Part shown: positions 31,201-42,235 of the stretch, one piece after another
How positions within the stretch are numbered: the first letter of the stretch is position 1
How the letters are laid out: every line of letters begins with the position of its first letter
Source of the DNA: Bedellia somnulentella
Taxonomy: Eukaryota > Arthropoda > Insecta > Lepidoptera > Bedelliidae
Direction of reading: 5' to 3'
Assembly (NCBI GenBank): GCA_963576735.1
Contig: OY755175.1
Coordinates: 16,942,401-17,006,400 of the forward strand
Length of the DNA: 64,000 nucleotides
Notes under the pieces: generated by a model
The model's database searches: none
The model's input: only the letters and a program-made list of their open reading frames with translations
Told to the model about the DNA's origin: nothing
Translations under genes and position numbers: made by a program

Positions 31201-33105
31201 TTGGGGTAGTGATATTCTAAGCTGGCATTACACGGCTATATGGCTGGCTCTAGTTAACCTTCTTTTGGGATTGATTTTCGTTATTAATAAATTACATAAT
31301 ATCATATTATTATATCATCATTTCTGTAGTTTTTCAACTGTCAAAAAGCATCATATCTGTAACAAGTAAAGTACGAACAGCTTGGCACTTAGTATTACCA
31401 ATTATCTAGGGTTTAACAAATGTTTCTTTTTTTCAGGTGCTGTGTATGTGTTATTATACAAATGTACTTATGACTCAGTTAGTATTTTCAGCAGTCTTGC
31501 CAAAGAAAAGTAACTTGGTGAGCTATATTTCCATAAATAGAACAATCTTTCAATCAATCTGCAAAACATTCATACAAAATCTGTCAGTTTCTCACTTCTC
31601 ACGTGACATACTCACACACGCTTCAAGCTACGGGGTCTGACGGTGGCTTCCTAATGATAGAACATGCTGTTGTTCTTACATTTTGAGAACAAATAATCAC
31701 GTATTATTTAAAGGACGGGGCTTTGTTATAAATACTTACGAATATTTTATAAACAGTTTTAGGTCAATGGCTATAGAATAGAATAAAAAACTCTTTATTC
31801 ATTGCACATCAAAAAGAAGAAACAGTTACAAATGAACACAATTAAATAACAAAAGTACAATTGGCGGTCTTTTCACTAAAAGCATTTATACCAACGCTTC
31901 TCATGCGTAAGACGAGAGTTTAATTTTAATAAAACATTAAAAGGATAGAATACGTAGAGCAATTAGACAGTGCTCTATATTGGACCTTATATTACACGGC
32001 ACGTCCTCGTTTTATTAGCATAGTTAATTATAATACAGTAATAACCGTGTATTGCACGCTTAGACTGTTACTACCCCTTTCTACCCCCGGGTGTAGTAAG
32101 AGGCGACTAAGGGTATAGGCTTTTTAAGTTGTTTTTGGGCGTTGCGGTAATTATTTGTTATTTCTACCATCTTGTCCTCTATCAACTTCTAAATGTGGCT
32201 GAAGAGTATCTAGCTCTGGCTACCCCTTTATGGAATTAATGGCCGTGTATGTATGTATGCTTTAGTTAAAACTTTTGTACTTACATTGTTTTTACAGGAT
32301 TATGTTCTAATGAGTTTCTTGGCCATACATTCAGCCTTGATTGGCGGTATTCTGTCGAATATCGTTATGCTGGTAGAGAAGATATCTTTATCGCGAACCA
32401 AATTGATTTACAAGTTGGAGGATGTGCTGCTGAACCAGACCACGGGTACGGAATTTTTAATATATACTTGTATGGTGATCATCCAAATAGCTAATATGAT
32501 GTGGTAGTACGTATACGAGTAATTTTAAACAAAGAGTGACATTTTTAGTCACCACATGTTTAATTAACCCGAATTTTACATGAATGATGGACAATGTACC
32601 ACTTTAAATGATAAAAACTATGATGATTGTTGAAGATATTATGTTATAATAATTGATAATTTAAAACTCATAAAAAAGTAGCTTAAACAGAAATTTGTTA
32701 TGGAGTTGGTCGCTCTGTTCCTTTAAAAAATATTTTGCTTTAACATTGCGTATTTTATTTTGTTTATTTTCACAAATGTTGAGCAATTAGTCATTGCAGC
32801 GCTCGTTTCCTTAGAGCTTTTACCTGTGGCCGGACTTAAAATACATCTAGGCTGAAATGACTTACTCAGCTAACTTTTATCAATATATATATATATATGT
32901 TTCGTCTGTCTTTTCAGACTGCAATGAGAAGATTCAGCTCAAGCTGTTGCTGAATCAAATCAGCCGCCAACGCTTGGATGTATTTTCATACAACTATCTG
33001 CAAGTGAACTACAAGCTGCTGCAAGCCATGTTCAGCTTCACGATCACCTACACGGTGGTCCTAGCGCAACTGTCATCGAACCACAGACTAACATGCATCC
33101 GTTAA
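28262..33105 (+). CDS. Gustatory receptor, complete four-exon gene, ~384 aa
   Basis: The exons are 28262-28999, 31437-31517, 32298-32445 and 32918-33105. Donors are GTGAGT, GTGAGC and GTACGG; acceptors are TTTTTTTCAG, TTTTTACAG and CTTTTCAG. Phases are 0, 0 and 1, and the joined length is 1155 nt with no stop before TAA 33103-33105. The length is normal for insect gustatory receptors. Hydrophobic segments include YYILFIQLVAGFISVICLLM, FYFTLIFIFALKIL, CYYTNVLMTQLVFSAV and MSFLAIHSALIGGILSNIV. The C-terminus has TYTVVLAQL, a variant of the family's TYxxxxxQF signature. Such receptors are ligand-gated cation channels in taste neurons; the ligand cannot be read from sequence. The introns hold a Harbinger element, a SINE and family-A copies. 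The start is the first ATG of the frame. I am confident of the family but not of the ortholog. Confidence 0.88.
29234..29319. repeat. Perfect 34-bp inverted repeat in receptor intron 1
   Basis: 29234-29267 is the exact reverse complement of 29286-29319, with an 18-base loop. The arms contain 'aaggaaagaaaaa', the inverse of the family-C tail, and 'gtaataatccccacatgagg' follows as at other family-C sites. Confidence 0.88.
30116..30205 (-). pseudogene. Myb/SANT-like N-terminus (Harbinger accessory protein fragment)
   Basis: A 29-aa minus-strand frame begins MAKKRGRNVKFTQEETDLLV. FTxxE...LL is how Myb/SANT-like DNA-binding proteins of Harbinger elements start. It stops after 29 residues, so it is a remnant. 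Confidence 0.55.
30536..30694 (-). repeat. Family-B SINE, 3' half
   Basis: Tail (taacataa)n and body up to 'ggcaggcctat'; the head is missing. Inserted within the element at 29810-30864. Confidence 0.75.
31170..31245 (-). repeat. Family-A retroposon, 5' end fragment
   Basis: 'tggggtagtgatattctaagctggcattacacgg' is the minus-strand start of family A; the remainder is too diverged to follow. Confidence 0.5.
31762..32049. other. Probable 3' end of an old retroelement in intron 2
   Basis: 'aaaaaactctttattcattgcac' has the look of an inverted LINE 3' terminus. No coding remains. This is a weak call. Confidence 0.3.
32050..32262 (+). repeat. Family-A retroposon in receptor intron 2
   Basis: Family-A body ending 'ggccgtgtatgtatgtatg', 35 bp upstream of the exon 3 acceptor. 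Confidence 0.7.
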
Positions 33106-34189
33106 CTGCTGGTTACCTCGTACGAGCGACCTTTTAACTAGATATCACGTGGTATAAAACAGCCATCTATTTCCTACTTACTTAGTATCGTATACTGTCA
33201 TCTCATTCTAACCGATATCCTGTCGATAAAATAGCGCTCGTGCTTGCTCTTCAGGAGGCCTAGTTATATTATTATTTTGATATTGGTTAAATGCGTTCCC
33301 GTTTGAGACAAGTGGTATTCTCTTTAATGGAACGAAAATTGTTTCGAATCTGTTTGAGAATTGTTGCCCAAAGCTGTAAAATTCATTACTGTCGCTGTGG
33401 AGTACAGGTTGAGAGGGCCAAAACGGTCTTTTATGTGGTAATGCAGATTGCTGAGTGCTTTACTGAATAGGGTATCTTTTGCTTTGCGGCGCGGGCGGCA
33501 ACAGGGAAGCTCAAAACACCGTGACTGCGGAGAATCATTTTGCTAGCGGACAGCTCAGCTCCATTACGACCTAGCGCCCGACCAGGGCAAAAGCTATAGT
33601 AGATGTAGGCCGTGATGTATAGAGCCACCAACTTTGGAGTAGAGAATTTAGCTAGGCGGCACAGTTGAAAAATATAGTTACAGTAGTAAATATAGTCTTT
33701 TAATCACCTCACAAAAAAACCACGCACTTGCATTATTTAGTATCCAAAGGTGTATCGTGAAAACCATTTTTGCAAAGGCAGTATATAAAACACAAGCTCA
33801 GTGAAACGTTGTAATACTGTTGTTATTTAAATAATAACTATTTAATAAATTAAAAATATGAAAGTAAATATTAGTTTGCATTGCTTTTATCAAAATTACT
33901 TGTTTTGTTTGACAATATTGTTCATCTACCTAACTGACCTTAATTTTATTGATTTGACCATCTAAAGGTTGCCTTAAAGATATCGTTTTAAGTTAAGTAA
34001 CAGACAATTGTACTTCATTTTAAAAATTGTATTATTTTTTGTAAATATTTTATATCTTCGTGTGCAATTCAGAGTTATTCTATTCTATTTCAGCGTTATT
34101 AAACAAATTTATAGTTAAATATACACTTGGTCAAATAAATCCTCTATTTTCAATAAGCCTTATTTTATTTCTAGTTTTAGGCTTTATTG
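33106..34189. other. Receptor 3' flank, no further gene
   Basis: No recognisable coding. AATAAA motifs such as 33844-33849 are candidates for the receptor's polyadenylation but are ~740 nt from the stop. Confidence 0.4.
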
Positions 34190-34440
34190 CTGTGTAGTGT
34201 CGGCTTAGGATAGCACTACCCTATTTCTTCCGGTGGGTGTACGTAAAAGGCGACTAACGGTATTGGGGCTTTTAAGGGATTTTTGTGCGATGCGGTTGGA
34301 GACCCACCACCAAGAACCTTTATTTCACCATCTATTCCCCACGCACCCTCCAAAAGTGGCTGAGTAATTTCAAATTCCTTAGCTCTGGCTACCCCTTTCA
34401 TGGGATTTATAGCCGTGAGTATATGTATGTATGTATGTAC
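34190..34440 (+). repeat. Family-A retroposon, near full length
   Basis: Starts 'ctgtgtagtgtcggcttag' and ends 'gccgtgagtatatgtatg' with (ATGT)n. Confidence 0.85.
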
Positions 34441-34677
34441 GTTTTAGGCTACAGTGATCGAGATTCTGAAAAGAAATACGAATGTTAAAATCATTTTGTA
34501 AACAATTTTTACGAGTACGCACCTTAGTTGCCGAATTTTGTTTACCTGGAGCTTCATTTACGAATATTTTAAATATTTTCACACGATTAAACTTAAGATT
34601 TGTTGATCCTAAATCCATCTGAAAGTCCCTTAAGATGAGCTGACAAATTCAAATAGGTATTTTAAGTGAGATTTACC

Positions 34678-34745
34678 AGAATCGTACAAAAGTGGCGATC
34701 GATAGCAGTCTTCATATATTCCAAGGGCAACTAATGGTGGGAGTA
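34678..34745 (+). repeat. LINE 3' end fragment (same family as 57812-58434)
   Basis: 'gtggcgatcgatagcagtct' and following bases match the 3' UTR of the minus-strand LINE at 57812-58434. Confidence 0.55.
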
Positions 34746-34746
34746 C

Positions 34747-34984
34747 AAACATACATAACATACATTTATTCACGGCCATAAATCCCAAAAATGGGTAGCC
34801 AGTAAGAGCTCAGCCACATTTGGAAGTTGATAGGGGACAAGACGGTAGAGATAAAGTATCGTTGGTTATGGGTCTCAAATCACATCGCCAAAACACCACT
34901 TAAAAAAGCCCCATACCCTTAGTCGCCTCTTGCGACACCCGTCGGAAGAAAGAGGGCGACATTCTAAGCCGGCACTACACAGCA
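34747..34984 (-). repeat. Family-A retroposon
   Basis: Minus-strand copy from 'ctgtgtagtgccggcttag' (near 34984) to its tail near 34750. Confidence 0.8.
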
Positions 34985-35381
34985 TTTATTTATTTATTGA
35001 TGTAACACAACCGTTACAGGCATTGCCCAATACGATTACATTACGCTTATACATCTATTTAATATCTACTACAAAATACCTATTACATATATTAACATAA
35101 CTATAATTGTATCTAATAAACATAAAAGAGTTTGGCAAAATCTTCACATTTTCTCTATTACACATTGAAACATCATTTTTTTCATAACATAAGTAATATA
35201 CAGATCCACAAACATTTCTTGGCCGGTAAGGGCGTCGCTGTCATCGATATTAGTATTGCCAGTAAATAAAAATTTACCATTATAAGGGAAATCATTTCAC
35301 ATCATACAGGCTAATTTATTTATGTATTAAAATGTCTTAATAAAACAATTTATATAATATTCATTTAATTGATGACTATTT

Positions 35382-35631
35382 GCTGTGTAGTTTCGGCTCA
35401 GAATAGCACTACCCCATTTCTGCTGGTGATTGTACGTAAGAGGCGACTAACGGTATTGGGGCTTTTAAGAGACCTTTGGGCGATGCGGTTGGAGACCCAT
35501 CACCAATAACCTTTATTTTACCATCTTTACCCCACTCAGCTTTCGAAAAGTGGCTGAAGAGTTTCTAATTCTTAGCTCTGGCTACCCCTTTAAGGGATTC
35601 ACAGCCATGAGGATATGTATGTATGTATGTA
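35382..35631 (+). repeat. Family-A retroposon
   Basis: Near full-length copy with tail 'gtatgtatgtatgta'. The ~390 bp before it (34985-35381) hold no recognisable gene. Confidence 0.82.
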
Positions 35632-36394
35632 ATAACTACTATTGTAAGTAAACAAGTTCGTTTTAATGTAAGCTAATTATATTTATTTATTTTTGCCCTT
35701 GTCTTGTATGTCTACCCGAATGACTGTGTAACCTGAATTTGCTGATCTTACCCCCCAAATGTTGTCTGGAAGAGATCGCTTTTAGCGATAACACTGCCAA
35801 TTGTACTTCTCTGCAAAATGTTTCATTATTTTATACTCAACGATTTGTTATTTGTGACACTCACGGCCGGTTTCACATCTAAGAATTCAACGATAAAAGC
35901 ATCTCAAACCGTAATTAAGTACCAACTTACCAAAATTACGTTTCTGATTTGATGAAATATTGTAATATGACTTGGGGCGGTTTGTTTGCCTAATTTTGTC
36001 GTGTTACTTTTCATATTTTTTTTTATTATATTCTGTGTAATATTAAGTTAGATTTATTTAAAAAACAGAAAGTTGATATATTGAATAGAAATAAATATAG
36101 TTTTGATTAAATGATTAAAATTTTGCGCATCAGTCAAAAAACTGACCTAAATGTCGAAATTTGCGTTTCTGAACTCGTTTGACAATACTCAAACAGTCAT
36201 CATCGCTGATTTGAGTGAGTGACAGTTAAGTTGTCGAAATCGGCTTCTTAAACGGTGCTCCAATTTGTTATTGTGAAATATTAGACGATAAACACATTGT
36301 TTTCGACAATATTCTGAAGATGTCTGGATACATCGTTATCTTCACTAGAGAAACCATAGCAGATACCTCAGAGGCAAATACGCCGTCGCCGAGG

Positions 36395-36944
36395 AGTTCC
36401 TAGGATCCGGCCAAATTTCTTTGAAACGCTCAGTGAAAACCAATTTAAAGAACGTTTCAGGTTCAGTAAAGAATCGGTGCGCAGCATCTTTAGTAAAGTG
36501 CAACGAAGGATCCCACCAGCAAGAACGCAACGGAGTGATTGTTTATCACCATTGCTTCAACTGTTAATAAAACTGCAGTTCTATGCAACTGGGAGCTTCC
36601 AAGCTGTCATTGGGGATACTGCAATTGTCATCAAAGCTACCGTGTGCCGTGTCGCGGATAGGGTCACAACAGCAATAGCACTATTGAGACCAGAATTTAT
36701 TTATATGCCAACTCAAGAGCAGCGTCCTACAGTGGCTTCAAGATTTCATGACATAGCTGGATTCCCTAGAGTTATTGCAGCTGTTGATTGTACCCATGTC
36801 AACATAAATTCCCCAGGTGGCAATAGGGCTGAGCTTTACCAGAATCGAAAAGGCTTTTTTTCAGTTAATGTGCAAGCATTATGCGATGCAAATTTAAGAA
36901 TATGCAGTCTGATTGCAAGATGGCCTGGATCAGTTCATGACGGG
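36395..36944 (+). pseudogene. PIF/Harbinger transposase (HARBI1-like), truncated
   Basis: The frame reads RPNFFETLSENQFKERFRFS, then FYATGSFQAVIGD, then IAAVDCTHVNINSPGGNRAE (first catalytic Asp) and YQNRKGFFSVNVQALCDANL, ending in ARWPGSVHDG. These are consecutive conserved blocks of the DDE transposase. After HDG the sequence diverges into unrelated codons and a T-run, so the last catalytic residue is lost. Coding upstream of 36395 is uncertain. Confidence 0.85.
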
Positions 36945-37196
36945 TGTAGTTGGGAGACCTTTTTTTTAATTCTTTTTCCATGTCTAGTCCCCCTGCTCGG
37001 TGTTACTTAATTAATTAACCACGAAAGATTACACGTAACTCCGTAACTATATTTCCTCATTTACAACAAGCAAGAACTACCGATACCGAACAAAACAAGC
37101 TTAAATTTCATTTTCATTATAATTTTGGCTTGAAATAAATTCATTGATCTGGATCGAGATTCATATATATTTATATATTAGATTTTATTGATATAA

Positions 37197-37743
37197 TGTT
37201 CCAAGTCATGTTGGTATCTTTGGTAATGAAAAGGTAGATAGTCTTGCAAAACTTGCTACGAATTCAGCTACTGACATGAAACGCTATTATATTATGGATT
37301 ATGACCAGCGTAATGCAGCTCTTCCTCATCTTCGTTCTGCCTGGCAAAGAAGATGGGACGAGGCTAGCAAGGGGTTTTATTTCAAATCTATTCAACCAAT
37401 TATTCCATGCAAACCATGGTTTAGTAAATTTAAAAAAATGTCAAAATCAGTCACATCAACCTTGATCCGTCTACGTATTGGTCATTGTTGTTCTCCAGTT
37501 TTTCTAAATAAAATTAGGGTTCGAGATGACTCCCTATGCGAGTGTGGTGTAGATGAGGGAACATTAGATCATATTTTTTTTGCATGTTCACGTAATTTAT
37601 CTTTTAATCTATACATTTCTTTAGCCAGAATTCGCATCCCGCTTCCCACTAATTTTCATAGTATGTTGAGTTTATCATCTTCTTCCTCCGATCTAATTAC
37701 GATTCTATGTAAATTTATCAGAATCAACAATATAAGATTATAG
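37197..37743 (+). pseudogene. LINE ORF2 C-terminus: RNase H end and zinc motif
   Basis: The frame starts inside an RNase H end (PSHVGIFGNEKVDSLAKLA), then RLRIGHC and the Cys/His motif CECGVDEGTLDHIFFAC, typical of the C-terminus of I/Jockey-group ORF2 with RNase H. An in-frame stop precedes 37197, marking 5' truncation. It belongs to a different LINE from 18410-22412, which has no RNase H. Confidence 0.75.
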
Positions 37744-38591
37744 TTTTAATTATACAATAATTAATGTAAAATGTCAGTTATTGCTTAATTTTTGATTTTA
37801 AGATAGTTTTTCATTTTATTTTTATTTGTTTCTTCACTTAAATTATTTTTAATTTAATTTAATTTTACTTTTATATTTTGTCTAAACTTTAGAGCATGAC
37901 ATAATTTGTTGGGATTCACGATAATGGGATTTCATTATTATTTTTTCTTTAATTTTATGTTCTTCCCAAAATATAAATAACTCTTAAGTTAGTCTTTACT
38001 TAACCATTGATTAAATACCTTCAAGATATTGTTTAATAATTACATTCTTTGTATATATATTTTTTTCGCTTTAATGATAAAAATCTTTACAACTAAAATT
38101 CAAATGCGAGACTAAATCACGATGTTTGTGGCGAAATTGCTGAAAAAATATTCGGCAGATACCGCCAATAACAAAAAAAAATAAAATATAATTTTGATTG
38201 ACGTTTGATCACAATAATTATTTTTATGTACGTTCCGTTGCCCAGTTTTATTGTTTGTTTATTTCTATTTTGTATTTAATTAAATGGTCTCAAAACCTCA
38301 TAATAAATGTAACTACTAATGAAATATTATTGAATCAAGTTTGTAGATACAATTTGCTAATTAATATAAAATATAAGTAATGAAATATAACTTTATCGGT
38401 ATTACCGGTTTTTGTAGGTAAATTGAAACGTTTATAGATTTTGATTAGAATCTTAACTAAATGCTTTGTTGATCACATTATAGCAGCGAGCAGTGTTTGT
38501 TCTGTGAAACACCTTAAACTTAAGTACTTACTTAGAGTTTGATTAAAACTCAACTGATTAGAGCTAGAATGCTCAGATGTGAAACCGGCTG

Positions 38592-39589
38592 TCAGAGTTT
38601 AAAAAGTGAGTAACTACATAATATATTTTTTTTAATCCAGTAAATAAAAATAAAAATCAGAGGCTTACCTTGTCGTGTACTGTCTTTTACACTTTATATT
38701 CACACATAGCTCCCCTAAAAAGGTGGCACAGAAAAAATAATTCTAAGCATTAGATATCGTTTGTGTTATTCATTTTGCTGGGTCAGTGAATTTATGGGCA
38801 CTTTTCTATTGCTGTTAACAGCCTTGTATTTTTATATATATGTCAGACAGTTACTTAAGAAATGACACATTGGTTTATCCCCGCATTAGGATAAGAACCC
38901 ACACATCAGTGTATACGAAGTGAAATCTTATCTCATTTCCCCACTTCCCGTACGTAACCCGCACCGCTATAGTTATGTGCGCACAACATTTCGGACGATG
39001 TCAGCCTACTTAGATAAAATTTAACAAAATAAATAATAATTTTCATAAATGTTTATATTGAATACTGTAAATAAAAGCGTAAATAATAAGCAAAGAGACA
39101 TCATAAAATCACTGTCTTTATAAATCAATAAGTTTTCACTACAAAAAATATTAATGAAAGTGATAATTTATTATATACGTAGGTCACCCTATAATTTTTA
39201 TTTAGTTGAGAACTAACTGACAATGACAGGCGGATATTTCAAAATGGCGACAGTAGTATCAGTAGTCGCCGCCGGCCAAGAAAAGATTGTGGATCTGTAA
39301 GGAAGATTCTGTTACGTCAGTCAGCGAACATGAGAATTTATCTATGCGATCGATCGGCAAACTGGTTCAAATATCGCTCGCGTAAAGCACTCTCAAACAA
39401 AAGATTGGTCCGTGAAGATGAAACTACCAGTAGACGACCCCAGCGCCTTAATATATTACTAGGTACCATTAATTTTACAAATTAATGAAGGAAAGAAAAA
39501 ATTCGACATCAGCGTTAATCCAACCCACGACCTCCTTAAAAAGTGTAAAAGAAACAAGGAAAGAAGAATTTGCACTAGTAACTATTGAC
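38592..39589. other. No gene seen
   Basis: AT-rich. 39485-39515 ('gaaggaaagaaaaaattcgac') is an inverted echo of the family-C tail at 39646-39670. Confidence 0.45.
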
Positions 39590-39710
39590 ACTACAGCTCA
39601 ATTGGCAGAGCCACGGGGGCGTATATCCGATCCCCGCTGGAGTCGAAATTTTTCTTTCCTTTATTTATTATTATTAGAAATAATCCCCACATGAGGTTTT
39701 CATGAAAAAA
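39590..39710 (+). repeat. Family-C tRNA-like retroposon, damaged head
   Basis: 'gctcaattggcagagccacggg' is the A-box region; the T-arm is shortened. The tail 'gaaatttttctttccttta' and 'aataatccccacatgagg' follow. Confidence 0.6.
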
Positions 39711-40329
39711 ACCTTCTAACCATTGATTTTAGTTTGAACAGAACAGTGGGGTTAATAATTATTCCTCTCAAAACCATAGATTAAAAAACGTTAGATAGGT
39801 CATTTACGAGGAAATTGGCGCTTACGAGTGGCACCGATTGCGGCAGATGAACGCACACCACTCGAAATATATCCAAACAACACACCAAGAAATACATTTG
39901 AAATATAAGCGAGATAGCACATCTTAAAGCAAGCGCTAAAAGGAGATAAATATATTTTCTCTGTACCGTCGTGAAATATGACACTAAGACGACCGTTTGA
40001 CAAAAAATAATTGAGACCTATACGCACGATTTATTATAAATTATAATTAAAACGTTGTAAATTTATAATACTTACGAATGATAAGTAATCTCATCATTTT
40101 AGTAGTTTTTCTACTATAGTTTGTGCAAAGTCTCATCACACACGACAGCATTCTCTATTATTTTGATAAACGATTGCGACGGCAGCTAGTGCACAACTGA
40201 AGTCAGATGAGCCATTTAGCCTGTCTTTTAAGTGCCACTTATGAGCGCGCATGACTTATCTACGGTTTTTTATTAGTACATCTATGCTTAAAACCGTTTA
40301 AAAGTAAACTAACAAAGTGAAGAAGAAGC

Positions 40330-40690
40330 AACCGTGATAGCCCAGTGGGTAGAACACTCGGTTATCGTGGAAACGACTAGTGTTCAAATCCTGGATCGGG
40401 CCTACACCAATTTGTCTTTTCTAAAGACATATGTGTGGTTAATTTATCATGGTTGTTAATGGTGAGGGAAAACATCGTGAGGAAACCCAAATGGCTGAGT
40501 TGTACTTAGTCATGTGACAGTGTATTCGTACAAAACGGCGATAGGCCTGCCCCCTATCACGTGAGTACACTGTCCATGCAAAACGTGGGTACTCTGAACA
40601 CCAGGTGACAAAGTCACGTGATGTTCAGAAGTATTAGTACCTCTACCAACCCCTTCCGGGATATTCGGCGTGAACGTTTATGTTATATAT
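40330..40690 (+). repeat. Family-B SINE, full length
   Basis: Head 'cgtgatagcccagtgggtag', B-box 'gttcaaatcc', body, and 3' tail 'tatgttatatatgtttatg'. This is the best plus-strand example of the family. Confidence 0.88.
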
Positions 40691-40727
40691 ATGTTTATGT
40701 TATGAAGTCCCTTCTCACTTCCAACTA

Positions 40728-41006
40728 CGACACTTTTGTCTTTTCTAAAGACATATGTGTACTAAATGTATCATGGTTGTTAACGGTGAGGGAAAACATC
40801 GTAAGGAAACCCACATGACTGAGCTGTACTTGGTCATGTGACAGTGTATCAGTCAAAACGGCGATAGGCCTGCCCCTTATTACGTGAGTGACAGTGTCCA
40901 AGCAAAACATGAGTACTCTGAACACCGGGTGACAACGTCACGTGATGTTCAGAAGTATTAGTGCCTCTGCCAACACCTTCGGGGATATACGGCGTGAATG
41001 TTTAAA
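40728..41006 (+). repeat. Family-B SINE, head missing, in tandem with the previous copy
   Basis: Starts at 'acttttgtcttttctaaag' and runs to 'ggcgtgaatgttta'. The ~320 bp that follow hold no gene. Confidence 0.8.
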
Positions 41007-41199
41007 TTTTGCTTTATTAAAAAGTGGCTGAGAAATCGCTAATTCTGAAGTTGTGGCTCATACTTACGATTACGGTTCATAACATTCAACAGTAAGTTAC
41101 TGAGCGTACTCGTATACAATCATTATTTACAACTCCTTCCATACATTTATTATTATTTGAAATGCAATGATTATCTCCAGTACGAGTATAATATTAGGC

Positions 41200-41345
41200 G
41201 GGGGTCCGAAGAGAGAAAAATAAAAGAGCATGTATTAGAAGAATAATGAATGTAAGGGAAGCAAGAGAGGTTTGTCAAGATCGTACTACGTGGCGATCGA
41301 TAGTCTCTGCCTACCCCAATGGGAATAATGGGCGTGAGTGTAAGT
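41200..41345 (+). repeat. LINE 3' end fragment (57812-58434 family)
   Basis: 'agagcatgtattagaag' and then 'gtggcgatcgatagtctctg', 'cctaccccaatgggaat', 'gggcgtgagtgtaagtaagt'. Confidence 0.6.
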
Positions 41346-41572
41346 AAGTAATATTAGCTGTGCTGTTTCGGCTTGGAATAGTCCAAACCATCTGCGGGTT
41401 TCGTTAGAGGCGATTAAGGAGTTTGGAGCTTTTAATTGATTGTTGGGCGATGTGGCTGAATACGCATTTTTATAATCTTACCCACATGACTTTAATAAAT
41501 TGCTTAGAAATTCCTTGGCTACCTTCTTTTTGGGATTTTAAGCTCTGAATATATGTATTAATGTTATTATTC
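41346..41572 (+). repeat. Family-A retroposon, diverged
   Basis: Recognisable at 'gtgctgtttcggcttggaat', 'gcgattaaggag', and 'gctctgaatatatgtatta'. Confidence 0.6.
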
Positions 41573-41726
41573 CTGTTTTAATTTAATTTTAAGAAAAACT
41601 AAAAATATAAACACCTTGTACAACCAACCAACCAACCTTTTACACCAAAAATAACTACAGAACACCGTTAGTTTTAGTGAAAGTGTAACTAACACAGTTA
41701 ATTAAAGTTATTTATTATACATTCAT

Positions 41727-41970
41727 ATATACATACATATACTCACGGCTATATTTCCCTAAAAGGGGTAGCCAGAGCTAAGGAATTATAAATTCCTCAG
41801 CCACTTTTGGAAGTTGAGTGGGGAAAAGATGGTAAAAATAAAGGTTTTTGGTGATGGGTCTCCAACCGCATCGCCCAAAACTCCAATAATAGCCCCAATA
41901 CCCTTAGTCGCCTCTTACGACACCCGTGGGTAGAAAGGGGTAGCGACATTCTAAGCCGGCACTACACGGT
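41727..41970 (-). repeat. Family-A retroposon
   Basis: Minus-strand copy. 41971-42235 then holds the presumed upstream region or intron of the Ge-1 gene. Confidence 0.8.
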
Positions 41971-42235
41971 AATATTATTATATTATATGATTATGATATG
42001 AGTATTATGATTTGTTAAATATATACCAAACCGAACACATTGCCTTTCAATAAATTTTCATTCCATATTTTGTAGGCTAGAAGTCGATTAACTTTAGATT
42101 TTAAGTTCGTGTAAAGGAACGCTCAAACTAAAAGATTTTATTTTTAAACGCGGGTAGTTGTTATAAACCATAGTGTGCGCTCGGCTATCTCATTGTCCTT
42201 TGATTTTATCTTTCGTCACAAAAGTGTCCGTAATA

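Larger units (their letters stand above)
35864..38591. mobile_element. PIF/Harbinger element, transposase broken
   Basis: The ends CGGCCGGTTTCACATCT (35864) and inverse (38591) match over ~25 bp with few differences. A 3-bp duplication TCA flanks it (35861-35863, 38592-38594). It holds a partial Harbinger transposase and an inserted LINE 3' fragment. Confidence 0.8.

Noticed and set aside
34379..34618. 79-codon minus ORF
   Set aside because: Made partly of family-A repeat sequence, with no recognisable domain.
40330..40410. tRNA gene from A/B-box-like motifs
   Set aside because: This is the head of a multicopy SINE with a ~270-bp body; it does not fold into a cloverleaf.
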